From Actinomycetota bacterium (lineage in GTDB: Bacteria; Actinomycetota; Acidimicrobiia; Acidimicrobiales; Ilumatobacteraceae): a stretch of 13,246 nt of DNA. How positions within the stretch are numbered: position 1 is the stretch's first letter; every line of letters starts with the position of its first letter. A program made the translations under genes and the position numbers. Positions 6,504-13,246 of the stretch are shown here, one piece after another. The stretch is from contig JAPKZT010000266.1 in assembly GCA_026393655.1 (NCBI GenBank), positions 1 through 13,246 of the forward strand, given 5' to 3'. A model generated the notes under the pieces. The model had not been told where the DNA came from and made no database searches. It was given only the letters and a program-made list of their open reading frames with translations.

Positions 6504-7930
6504 AAAACGGCACAGTTTTTGTCTCCGGAACATTCAATGTTCTTCATCCAGGACATTTGCGCTTACTAAAATTTGCCAAAGACAGTGGTGAAAGACTCGT
6601 GGTTGGTGTTCTCAGTGATCGTGTAGCTGGGGTGGCGGCACATGTGCCCCAAGAGTTTCGTTTAGAGGCTGTCAAAATGCATGCGATCGTAGATGAAGCA
6701 TTTTTGATTGATGATTCGGTGAATGAAGCGATCCGTAAAATTCAGCCGGCACGAGTTGTTAAAGGTAAAGAACATAAAACTAAAGACAATCCAGAGCAAG
6801 AAGCCGTAGATAGCTACGGTGGAAAACTGTTGTTCAGTTCGGGTGATGTGGTGTTTACTTCGCTTGATTTGATTCGTCGCGAGATGGCAATTCAAGAGCC
6901 AAAGACGATTACTTTGCCAATTGATTTTATGTCACGACGCGGAGTAACAAAAAAATCTTTGTCGTTGTTACTTTCAAAAATGAAAGATACGCAAGTAGTA
7001 GTGATCGGCGACACAATCGTTGACGAATATATCTCTTGTGATCCACTTGGAATGTCCGAAGAAGATCCAACAATTGTTGTAACGCCGATTTCAAGCAAGA
7101 AATTTATCGGCGGGGCGGCGATAGTCGCGGCCCATGCAGCCTCACTTGGCGCGAAAGTTAAATATTTCTCAGTCGTTGGTAATGATGAGTCAGCACAATT
7201 CTGTCGCGACGAATTGACAAAATTCAATGTTGACCACGAACTAATAGTCGACGATGCAAGACCTACAACCCTTAAACAGCGGTTTCGCAGTCGCGGTAAA
7301 ACTCTGTTGCGTGTCAGTCATCTGGTGCAACGTTCGGTTGACGAGCCGATTCAAAAGAGCCTCGTAGCGAGTGTTAAAAAAGCTTGCGCTAATGCCGATC
7401 TGTTAATTTTCTCAGATTTTAATTATGGATGTTTACATCAGAATGTGGTTGATCAACTCGTTGAAATTGCGACCAAAAATAAAATGCGAATAGTCGCAGA
7501 TAGTCAATCTTCGTCACAAATTGGTGATATTTCAAGATTCAAAAATGCAGACTTGATAACCCCAACAGAACGCGAAGCCAGATTGGCGCTACGCAACACT
7601 GAAGACGGTCTCGTCGTAATCGCACAGTCGGTCTGTTTAAGCGCAGAAGCAAAAAGTGTCACTTTGAAACTTGGTGAGCAAGGCGTTTTGTTGCACGGTC
7701 GATGGGGCAAAGACTGGGAGACCGATCAGATTCCTGCTCTTAATTCGGCGCCACACGATGTTGCCGGCGCTGGCGATTGTCTGCTGGTCGCGACTTCGAT
7801 GGCGATGACAGTTGGTGCAAACATGTGGGAGTCAGGGCTGCTCGGTTCGCTGGCGGCGGCAATTCAAGTTGGGCGAGTTGGCAACACACCAATCACTCAA
7901 AACGAACTTCTGCACGAGTTGGCGGAGTGA
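6500..7930 (+). CDS. nucleotidyltransferase + PfkB sugar kinase fusion (inverted HldE order)
   Basis: A 476-residue bifunctional protein. Residues 1-130 are a cytidylyltransferase-type domain: SGTFNVLHPGH with the HxGH nucleotide-binding motif at 16-19, and GDVVFTSLDLIRRE (115-128) in place of the terminal ISST-like motif. Residues about 164-476 are a PfkB/ribokinase-fold kinase of the heptose-7-phosphate kinase type: VVVIGDTIVDEY (166-177), FIGGAAIVAAHAASLGA (202-218), and GAGD (423-426) with the catalytic base Asp426. In enterobacterial HldE the kinase comes first and the adenylyltransferase second; here the order is reversed. Expected reactions: phosphorylation of a heptose (or related) phosphate at C1 and attachment of a nucleotide. 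The exact sugar and the nucleotide (ADP, CDP or other) cannot be read off. ATGA overlap upstream, GTGA overlap downstream. Confidence 0.9.
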   Translation: MKNGTVFVSGTFNVLHPGHLRLLKFAKDSGERLVVGVLSDRVAGVAAHVPQEFRLEAVKMHAIVDEAFLIDDSVNEAIRKIQPARVVKGKEHKTKDNPEQEAVDSYGGKLLFSSGDVVFTSLDLIRREMAIQEPKTITLPIDFMSRRGVTKKSLSLLLSKMKDTQVVVIGDTIVDEYISCDPLGMSEEDPTIVVTPISSKKFIGGAAIVAAHAASLGAKVKYFSVVGNDESAQFCRDELTKFNVDHELIVDDARPTTLKQRFRSRGKTLLRVSHLVQRSVDEPIQKSLVASVKKACANADLLIFSDFNYGCLHQNVVDQLVEIATKNKMRIVADSQSSSQIGDISRFKNADLITPTEREARLALRNTEDGLVVIAQSVCLSAEAKSVTLKLGEQGVLLHGRWGKDWETDQIPALNSAPHDVAGAGDCLLVATSMAMTVGANMWESGLLGSLAAAIQVGRVGNTPITQNELLHELAE

Positions 7931-8616
7931 GAGCGGTTCTACTTGCCGCCGGACTCGGAACTCGACTTAGGCCACTCACCGACACAGTTCCAAAATGTTT
8001 GGTACCGATCAAAGGTAAGCCACTCTTAGATATTTGGGTCGAATCGCTACTTCATGCCGGAGTCAAAAGAATTCTCGTAAATCTTCACTACATGCATGAG
8101 TTGGTCGAAGACCATATTGCGAATACTGCATATCGCGATCAGGTTGAAACAGTTTTTGAACCAGAGTTACTTGGTACAGCAGGAACACTAGTTGCGAACC
8201 AAGAATTTTTTAAGGGTGAAGACGGAATGTATATTCACGCCGACAACTATTCAGAAGTTGACATTTCTCAACTGATTGAACTTCATTTTCAACGACCGAA
8301 AAATTGTTTAATGACGATGCTTGCATTTCGAACCGACACGCCACAAACCTGTGGGATTCTTGAACTTGACGATCAAAATGTTTTGCAAAAGATGTACGAA
8401 AAATCGCCAGAAAATCATGGCAACCTGGCAAATGCAGCGTTGTACGTTCTGTCGAACGAATTAGTCACAAGCGTTACAACTGAGCATGATTTCAGTACTC
8501 AGGTGATTCCGAAACTACTTAAACGCATCTATGTCGTTGAAACTGACAAGACTTATATTGATATCGGTACTCCAGAGAGTTATCAACGCGCTCAAGAGAT
8601 TGCAAATGTTGATTAA
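7927..8616 (+). CDS. sugar-1-phosphate nucleotidyltransferase (HddC/RmlA/ManC-like)
   Basis: A GTG start overlapping the previous stop (GTGA) places the first strand directly before the signature GLGTRLRP (9-16) and gives 229 residues. Further family marks are PKCLVPI (22-28) with the phosphate-binding Lys, LLGTAGTL (81-88), the metal-binding Asp in HADNYSE (Asp106) and a late DIGTPESY. The short length, without a C-terminal beta-helix, and the DIGTPESYQRAQE ending resemble heptose-1-phosphate guanylyltransferases (HddC) as well as short glucose-1-phosphate thymidylyl- or mannose-1-phosphate guanylyltransferases. It joins NTP and a sugar 1-phosphate to give an NDP-sugar and pyrophosphate. The heptose-type kinase upstream favours a heptose or related substrate, but base and sugar specificity are inferred only. 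A longer in-frame extension back to 7777 would lie within the kinase gene and is rejected. Confidence 0.87.
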   Translation: MRAVLLAAGLGTRLRPLTDTVPKCLVPIKGKPLLDIWVESLLHAGVKRILVNLHYMHELVEDHIANTAYRDQVETVFEPELLGTAGTLVANQEFFKGEDGMYIHADNYSEVDISQLIELHFQRPKNCLMTMLAFRTDTPQTCGILELDDQNVLQKMYEKSPENHGNLANAALYVLSNELVTSVTTEHDFSTQVIPKLLKRIYVVETDKTYIDIGTPESYQRAQEIANVD

Positions 8617-10135
8617 AAAAGTCAGACGGCAGTTGTTTCAACTACGGCACGGCAACTTTTTAGCGTTTCTGAAAAAGTTTTCAAAATTGAGAGCATTGCT
8701 AACAGTTTTTGCAATGTTGAGCTTTCAAGAGCGACGGTTTTGGAAAAAACTAAACAAGATCTCATATAAGTTTTCTCAGACTGTTGGCCAGAATCTTGAA
8801 CCCAATAAATCTGATTCCTTGATGGTCAGCAAAGTTGAAGAAATACTGAACCAAATTAGAGCATTAATTAAAGATAACAAGACCGCAGCAGCCCTTGAAA
8901 AACATCGTCAGGGTGCTGAACTGTTTCCAAAATCGGTTGAGTTAAAACAAGCTCACGCACAGACATACTTTCTTCGAGGTGAATGGACCAGTTATCTTGA
9001 GGTTTCAGCACAAGCAGATGAGTTGATGCGACAACTCGCCCAAGACCAGTCATTAGATAGAACCCGGTTGCGTTTTCTTGGCAACGGATGGACGGGACCA
9101 CTTGGCCACATTTCTTTGCTCGATGCGGTAATCAAGCTTAGAGACTTAAATTTGCTCTCTGACGAGCAAAGGATTCTGCTCTACGATTCTCAATATTCAT
9201 CAAACAGCGCGCTTCTGAAACTTTTTCTTCCAAAAATATTAAATATTAAGAGTGACGTCAAACTTATTGAAAAGTTCACACAAAAATTTGGTTCGATAGT
9301 TGATCAAGTGCCGATGTACCGACTCAAGACCGGGGTAGTCGATCAGTGGTCGGCTATCGATATTGCGAACCAAGCATGGAGCAAAGAACATCGAGAGCCG
9401 GTTGTCAAACTTTCTGACTCGATCGAGGCTCGAGGAATGTCGATTCTCAAACGGTGGGGGCTTCCATCTGATGCGTGGTTTGTAGTGATCCATGTGCGAG
9501 AAGGTGACCATCGAGCACACGCCCGCCTACAAAACGCCGATATTTCGACGTATTTCCCGATGATCCGCGAGATTGTAAATCGCGGTGGATGGGTAATTCG
9601 CATGGGTAGCCCTTTGATGTCGCCACTGCCCGAGATGCAAAATGTCATCGACTATGCGCACGCAATAGAGCGAGTTGACTGGATGGATGTGTTTCTATGG
9701 GCAAAGGCAAAGTTTTCTATCGCCACAAACTCTGGCGGCTCAGAAGTTCCGATGTGTTTTGGTACGCCCGTAATTAGAACAAACTATTCTTCATTTGGTC
9801 ACTGTTCATTTTTCGAAAAATCATTTATGGTGCCAAAGCTCTACAAACTCAAAAGCGAAAAGGCATCAATGTCATTGCAACAGGCACTGCGCACTCCGAT
9901 TCCTTGGTGCGAGTCGACAGTTCATGAAAACATTGAATTTGAAATCATTGATAACTCACCTCAAGACTTAGTTGAAGCAGCAGTTGAAATGTTTCAACGA
10001 TTTGAGAAAAATAATTGGGATATGACTGATCAGCAAAGCAACGCACAGAACATTCGACTCAGCGAAGGTGCGGTAGGCGGGCTACCGATCTCGCAAAGCT
10101 TTCTTGACAATCACCAATTATTTGTTAAAGCATGA
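8606..10135 (+). CDS. TIGR04372-type putative glycosyltransferase with TPR-like N-terminus
   Basis: The ATG at 8606 has an AAGAG seven bases upstream and overlaps the previous stop by eleven bases; it gives 509 residues. The first 60 residues are very basic with a hydrophobic patch (31-40), suggesting peripheral membrane attachment. Residues about 75-145 are helical and TPR-like (KHRQGAELFPKSVELKQAHA). The rest resembles the TIGR04372 putative glycosyltransferase family: GPLGHISLLDAVIKL (164-178), VVIHVREGDH (293-302), VIRMG (330-334) and NSGGSEVP (375-382). It shares these blocks with the next two genes but is the most diverged: the RDS-Y block is replaced by REGDH. The likely role is sugar transfer in surface-glycan assembly; no donor or acceptor can be assigned. 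The family name is from memory and the glycosyltransferase role of the family is itself a prediction. Confidence 0.78.
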   Translation: MLIKKVRRQLFQLRHGNFLAFLKKFSKLRALLTVFAMLSFQERRFWKKLNKISYKFSQTVGQNLEPNKSDSLMVSKVEEILNQIRALIKDNKTAAALEKHRQGAELFPKSVELKQAHAQTYFLRGEWTSYLEVSAQADELMRQLAQDQSLDRTRLRFLGNGWTGPLGHISLLDAVIKLRDLNLLSDEQRILLYDSQYSSNSALLKLFLPKILNIKSDVKLIEKFTQKFGSIVDQVPMYRLKTGVVDQWSAIDIANQAWSKEHREPVVKLSDSIEARGMSILKRWGLPSDAWFVVIHVREGDHRAHARLQNADISTYFPMIREIVNRGGWVIRMGSPLMSPLPEMQNVIDYAHAIERVDWMDVFLWAKAKFSIATNSGGSEVPMCFGTPVIRTNYSSFGHCSFFEKSFMVPKLYKLKSEKASMSLQQALRTPIPWCESTVHENIEFEIIDNSPQDLVEAAVEMFQRFEKNNWDMTDQQSNAQNIRLSEGAVGGLPISQSFLDNHQLFVKA

Positions 10136-11331
10136 AGTATCTATTCAAGTTATTCCATTTAATTTTGGGATTAGCTGTTGCTATCGCGATTCGATTTGTC
10201 TTGCCGTTTCGCAACTATAAATTTGGTCGGTTGCCGAGTCACGAAATTGGGCATTACGCATCAAATGTTGAAATCCACTTATGTGAAAAAGATGCAAAAA
10301 TTCATGGTGATTCTAAAAAAACGGCAGACATCTGGTACCGAAACCCAGATCACGCGGTTGCCAACAATCAACTAGACACAATGTGGTCACGCGTAATCAA
10401 GATTTCTAATTCACCGATAACCCGATACGCCGATGCAATTTCACGGCGACTACCCGGCGGGTCTAAATTTTCAATTTCTCACCACGACCGAGATGCATAC
10501 GGTCTCTACGGCAAGATGCAGTCGCATATTCAATTTTCAAATTCAGAAATAAAACAAGGCGAAGATTTTCTTAATTCCGTGAGACAGGTCGCTGGTCAGA
10601 AGTTTGTGTGCTTGGCTGTTCGTGATTCTTCGTACAAACGAGATCAGTTTGAGAATCGCGACATCCGTCATGATGACTATCGCAATAACGACATCAGCAA
10701 TTTTCACAATGTTGCCGAGCGATTAGCTTCAGACGGTTTTCTTGTTTTCAGAATGGGTGCAAAAGTTGAGCGACCTTTTGACGTAGATATGCCAGGAGTA
10801 TTTGATTACGCATCAAACGGCATGCGAACCGATTTTCTAGATGTATACCTTTCGGCGAACTGCGAAATTTTCATTTCAACTGTCTTGGGTATTGATTCAA
10901 TCCCAGAGATTTTCCGTGTACCAAGAGTTTTGACTAATTACATTCCGATCGCCAACTTCGGCAAGTATGGCCCTCAAGATTTGATAATCCCAAAACAGTA
11001 TCTGATTGAAAACGAGAATAGGTTTATGTCGTTCAGTGAAATTGTGGCATCAAAAAATGCGCTCGGTTCTTGCACAAGCAGTTACGAATATCAACGTGCA
11101 GGCCTAAAACTTAAAGAAAATACTCCACACGAAATAACACTTGCGACTCAAGAATTACTCGCCCGCAAAAATGGCACCTGGCAAATAACTGTCGAGGCAA
11201 AGACTCTGCAAGATAGGTTTTGGTCGTTGTATGACCAACTTTCGCCTCCAGGTATTAAGAGCCGTGTAGATGATCACAAACCAATAATTGGCACAGAGTT
11301 TCTTCGCGCTAACCCGCACTGGACGGCATAA
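10132..11331 (+). CDS. TIGR04372-type putative glycosyltransferase, second copy
   Basis: A 399-residue protein starting within the previous stop (ATGA) with no visible ribosome binding site. An N-terminal hydrophobic segment (about 8-25) between basic residues looks like a membrane anchor. Then come the family blocks EIGHYASNVEIHL (38-50), VCLAVRDSSY (159-168), HDDYRNNDI (180-188), FRMG (206-209) and a FDYASNG...DFLDVYL stretch; the CEIFISTVLGIDSIPE region matches the putative nucleotide-sugar site of the family. It aligns block by block with the next gene, so the two look like an old tandem duplication that has diverged strongly. Probable membrane-associated glycosyltransferase of the same pathway; specificity unknown. 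Confidence 0.8.
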   Translation: MKYLFKLFHLILGLAVAIAIRFVLPFRNYKFGRLPSHEIGHYASNVEIHLCEKDAKIHGDSKKTADIWYRNPDHAVANNQLDTMWSRVIKISNSPITRYADAISRRLPGGSKFSISHHDRDAYGLYGKMQSHIQFSNSEIKQGEDFLNSVRQVAGQKFVCLAVRDSSYKRDQFENRDIRHDDYRNNDISNFHNVAERLASDGFLVFRMGAKVERPFDVDMPGVFDYASNGMRTDFLDVYLSANCEIFISTVLGIDSIPEIFRVPRVLTNYIPIANFGKYGPQDLIIPKQYLIENENRFMSFSEIVASKNALGSCTSSYEYQRAGLKLKENTPHEITLATQELLARKNGTWQITVEAKTLQDRFWSLYDQLSPPGIKSRVDDHKPIIGTEFLRANPHWTA

Positions 11332-11335
11332 AGCT

Positions 11336-12559
11336 TTGAAGTTCAACATTGATCCCCGCCTCAGTCGGCTAGTTCGACTAACTCTTTCAGCACCATTCGC
11401 GCTCTTCTTCGTCGTATTAATTCGCTTGATTCGGCCCGTTTTTTTAGTTCGAATTGGCGTGATGCGCAGCGATCGAATTGGCCATTTCGGCCTTGAAACC
11501 GAACTCTGGCTTCTTGAACAAGAATCTGGTGTTGCCTCGCGTCCAAAGCGGTCAATCGATATTTGGTTTGCACCCGAGCCAATCGCCAATCGAGTTCTCC
11601 ACAAAATGTGGAAGCAAGTGCTGACAATCTGGCCAAATTGGTTGATGGTTACGGTGTTTCGTATCAATAATTTGATCCCTGGCGCATCTGCTCACCAGAT
11701 CAATAAAACAACTGCGACATGTTTAGATGTTCACAATTTGTTAGACATCTACCCACCGCGCCTCAAATTTACCCCAACGCAAATCGAACAAGGCCATGTA
11801 GGTCTTGCAAAGTTAGGAATGAAACCTACGGATCGATTCGTTTGCTTTATCGTTCGAGATTCGGCATACACAAAAAAAGCATTCCCCGAAAAAGATATGT
11901 CGTACCACGATTTTCGAAACTGCGACGTAAGTGACTATGTTGCAGGCGCCGAGGCACTGGCAGATCGCGGCTTATTTGTATTGCGCATGGGCTCTGTAGT
12001 TTCAAAGCCACTTATCTCAAATAATCCACGCGTGATTGATTATGCAAACTCCAAAGTCCGTAGCGAATTTATGGATCTCTTTCTCGGAGCCCACTGTGAA
12101 TTTAATGTTTCTGACGGTTTAGGTTTCTATGCAATTCCTGCGATGTTTCGTCGGCCGAACGCATACGTTAACTATTCGCCATTTTTTATGTATTACTCGT
12201 CTCGCGCATGCGATTTGGGTATTGCAAAAACAATGATTGACACAGCGACCGGCAACCGTCTGAATCTCACTGAGATGGGCAATCGTGGAGTCGCCAGATT
12301 TGGTGAGACATCTCAATTCACAAAGGCAGGCGTGTCGGTCAAGAGCAACACTCCATCTGAAATTAAAGATCTGATGCTTGAGATGCTTGATCGACTCGAA
12401 GGTAAATGGAAAACTCAGCCACTAGATGACGAACTGCAAAATAAGTTCTGGAAAAAATATTCAGAAATCATCGGACCAGATCGAGAGACTTTTCACGGCG
12501 AGATTTGGTCGAAATATGGCGCACAGTTCTTGCGCGACAACCAAGACTGGATCGTCTAA
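11336..12559 (+). CDS. TIGR04372-type putative glycosyltransferase, third copy
   Basis: The TTG at 11336, four bases after the upstream stop, gives 407 residues beginning just before a basic, hydrophobic anchor (about 15-39); a GGACGG at 11321-11326 may serve as a weak ribosome binding site. A TTG at 11288 would extend the protein by 16 residues into the previous gene and has no ribosome site. Family blocks are the clearest of the three copies: RIGHFGLETELWL (47-59), RDSAY (174-178), YHDFRNCDV (190-198), LRMG (216-219), VIDYANSKVRSEFMDLFL and CEFNVSDGLGFYAIPAMF. It is the last protein gene before the tRNA, and no hairpin terminator follows. Probable membrane-associated sugar transferase; donor and acceptor unknown. 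The start is the least certain part. Confidence 0.8.
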   Translation: MKFNIDPRLSRLVRLTLSAPFALFFVVLIRLIRPVFLVRIGVMRSDRIGHFGLETELWLLEQESGVASRPKRSIDIWFAPEPIANRVLHKMWKQVLTIWPNWLMVTVFRINNLIPGASAHQINKTTATCLDVHNLLDIYPPRLKFTPTQIEQGHVGLAKLGMKPTDRFVCFIVRDSAYTKKAFPEKDMSYHDFRNCDVSDYVAGAEALADRGLFVLRMGSVVSKPLISNNPRVIDYANSKVRSEFMDLFLGAHCEFNVSDGLGFYAIPAMFRRPNAYVNYSPFFMYYSSRACDLGIAKTMIDTATGNRLNLTEMGNRGVARFGETSQFTKAGVSVKSNTPSEIKDLMLEMLDRLEGKWKTQPLDDELQNKFWKKYSEIIGPDRETFHGEIWSKYGAQFLRDNQDWIV

Positions 12560-12565
12560 AAGACA

Positions 12566-12596
12566 TTGGTGCGCGTGGCACGAGTGGGGCTATCGT
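12566..12596 (+). promoter_or_regulatory. possible weak promoter for tRNA-Trp
   Basis: TTGGTG (12566-12571) and TATCGT (12591-12596) are separated by 19 bases and lie upstream of the tRNA. The spacing is longer than ideal and both boxes are poor, so this is only a candidate; read-through from the operon is an alternative source of the tRNA transcript. Confidence 0.2.
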
Positions 12597-12621
12597 GATG
12601 AGCATAAATTAAGTGCAATTT

Positions 12622-12694
12622 AGGGCAGTAGCTCAGTTGGTAGAGCGCCGGTCTCCAAAACCGATGGTCGGGGGTTCAAATCCCTCCTGCCCTG
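12622..12694 (+). tRNA. trnW: tRNA-Trp (CCA anticodon)
   Basis: A 73-base cloverleaf. The acceptor stem AGGGCAG/CTGCCCT pairs fully, the D arm is GCTC/GAGC, the anticodon loop CTCCAAA carries anticodon CCA, and the T arm GGGGG/CCCTC has one G-U pair around TTCAAAT. The discriminator base is G, as expected for tRNA-Trp. The 3' CCA is not encoded (CAA follows), so a nucleotidyltransferase must add it. One oddity: the top anticodon-stem pair is a C-A mismatch (positions 27-43 in tRNA numbering), where most tRNA-Trp sequences I recall are paired. It lies in the same direction as the carbohydrate genes on both sides, with no terminator seen between. Confidence 0.95.
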
Positions 12695-12746
12695 CAAAAG
12701 CAAATGCAAAGAAGTTTTATTGAGTACCGTTTTGAGAGTAGTGATC

Positions 12747-12752
12747 GAAAGG
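12747..12752 (+). promoter_or_regulatory. ribosome binding site for the 3' partial gene
   Basis: GAAAGG lies seven bases before TTG 12760, which itself directly follows an in-frame TAA (12757-12759). The site and the stop codon together fix this TTG as the start. Confidence 0.6.
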
Positions 12753-12759
12753 CAACTAA

Positions 12760-13246
12760 TTGAGCAAGTGGCCGCTTAAGAAATTTGAAGACTTTAGTAA
12801 TGATGTCATTGTTGTTGACGGACTTTGGGGCTCGGGAAAACAGCTAGTTAGCACCCTTGTCGGCGGGTTTGATCGCGTTGAGCATTTTAAGTACAACCCC
12901 GACTACGACTACTTATGTGCGCTTGATCACTTGGGCTCAATTAATCGAAATGCCTCAACGACTATGTTGCAATTGATTGCCGGTAGAAATCAGTACTACA
13001 ACTTGATTGGTCGCGAGGTCAATCTGCGGTGGCGTGACGAGACTGGTCCGCGATATCATCCAACACCTTTTAAGTTCGTGTCCAGACTCTTCAGTAAAGA
13101 TGGAGAGGCAATCGCCCTGACAATTGACGAGAAAAATATTGCCAACAACATAACTACACACTGCATCTATCCAGTGATGCAACCATTTATCGATGCGTTC
13201 GGCTCACGACTAAAATTCGTAGAAGTAGTGCGACACCCGAGTCACC
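12760..13246 (+). CDS. P-loop protein, possibly sulfotransferase-like, 3' partial
   Basis: An open frame from TTG 12760 to the right edge (162 codons seen). An in-frame stop lies just upstream and GAAAGG is well placed, so the start is good. After a short leader, VIVVDGLWGSGKQL (16-29) forms a strand-loop with GxxxxGK but Gln where a Walker A motif has Ser or Thr. Near the cut end, KFVEVVRHP (152-160) resembles the strand and RHP/RNP element that sulfotransferases use to hold the 3'-phosphate of PAPS. Sulfotransferase-like or P-loop kinase are both possible; the catalytic middle is not recognisable to me. Its position after a glycan operon fits sugar modification, but this is inference, and the rest of the gene is outside the window. 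Confidence 0.7.
   Translation, partial: MSKWPLKKFEDFSNDVIVVDGLWGSGKQLVSTLVGGFDRVEHFKYNPDYDYLCALDHLGSINRNASTTMLQLIAGRNQYYNLIGREVNLRWRDETGPRYHPTPFKFVSRLFSKDGEAIALTIDEKNIANNITTHCIYPVMQPFIDAFGSRLKFVEVVRHPSH

Noticed and set aside
7777..7926. Upstream extension of the nucleotidyltransferase gene
   Set aside because: The added 50 residues lie within the kinase gene and precede the normal first strand of the family; GTG 7927 overlaps the stop in the usual coupled way.
8531..8605. Upstream extension of the first TIGR04372-type gene
   Set aside because: It overlaps the previous gene by 86 bases; ATG 8606 has a spaced AAGAG.
11155..11667. Minus-strand open frame of 170 codons
   Set aside because: It lies opposite two genes with clear family motifs and encodes an Arg/Ser-rich sequence without any domain; it is a frame shadow.
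12569..12581. Hairpin GTGC-GCGTG-GCAC as a terminator
   Set aside because: The stem is only four base pairs and no T-run follows.
1..13246. CRISPR array, insertion sequence or long repeats
   Set aside because: No regularly spaced repeats, transposase or long inverted repeats were seen; nearly all bases are within coding genes.

Overview
The window is one co-directional (+ strand) surface-carbohydrate biosynthesis locus. It holds twelve tightly packed genes (the first cut by the left edge) running from base 2 to 12559, then a tRNA-Trp at 12622-12694, then the start of one more gene that runs off the right edge. No convincing gene lies on the minus strand, and the longest stretch without a gene is about 65 bases. 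Base composition looks like low-to-mid 40s % GC by eye. Several starts are GTG or TTG, and the tRNA has no encoded CCA tail. This is bacterial. The CCA-less tRNA and frequent GTG/TTG starts would fit a low-GC aquatic actinobacterium, but related gene sets also occur sporadically in Leptospira, alphaproteobacteria and marine cyanobacteria (from memory), so I do not assign a taxon firmly.

Layout. (1) 2-1174: tail of a HAD-like domain fused to an aminoglycoside-phosphotransferase-like sugar/alcohol kinase. (2) 1174-2900: a transketolase split into an N-terminal (ThDP) and a C-terminal (Pyr/TK-C) subunit. (3) 2903-5643: a 'sporadic carbohydrate cluster' set: a 2OG-Fe(II) oxygenase, a small LIC12192-family protein, a class I methyltransferase, and a protein whose C-terminal half is a WbuC-type cupin that has lost its metal ligands. 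(4) 5640-8616: an RmlD-like SDR reductase, a bifunctional protein with a nucleotidyltransferase domain in front of a PfkB heptose-type kinase (the reverse of HldE order), and an NDP-sugar pyrophosphorylase-like enzyme. (5) 8606-12559: three consecutive, diverged paralogues of the TIGR04372-type putative glycosyltransferase family. (6) 12622-12694: tRNA-Trp. (7) 12760 to the end: partial P-loop protein, possibly sulfotransferase-like, with a TTG start.

How they may work together (inference): the transketolase pair moves a two-carbon ketol unit, making either a heptulose phosphate precursor or a modified/branched sugar. The oxygenase, small protein, methyltransferase, cupin and reductase tailor it. 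The kinase/nucleotidyltransferase fusion and the second nucleotidyltransferase activate it as nucleotide sugar(s). The three TIGR04372-type proteins would transfer the product into a surface glycan. Eleven junctions between neighbouring genes are either overlaps of 1-11 bases or gaps of 2-4 bases, which points to one translationally coupled operon.
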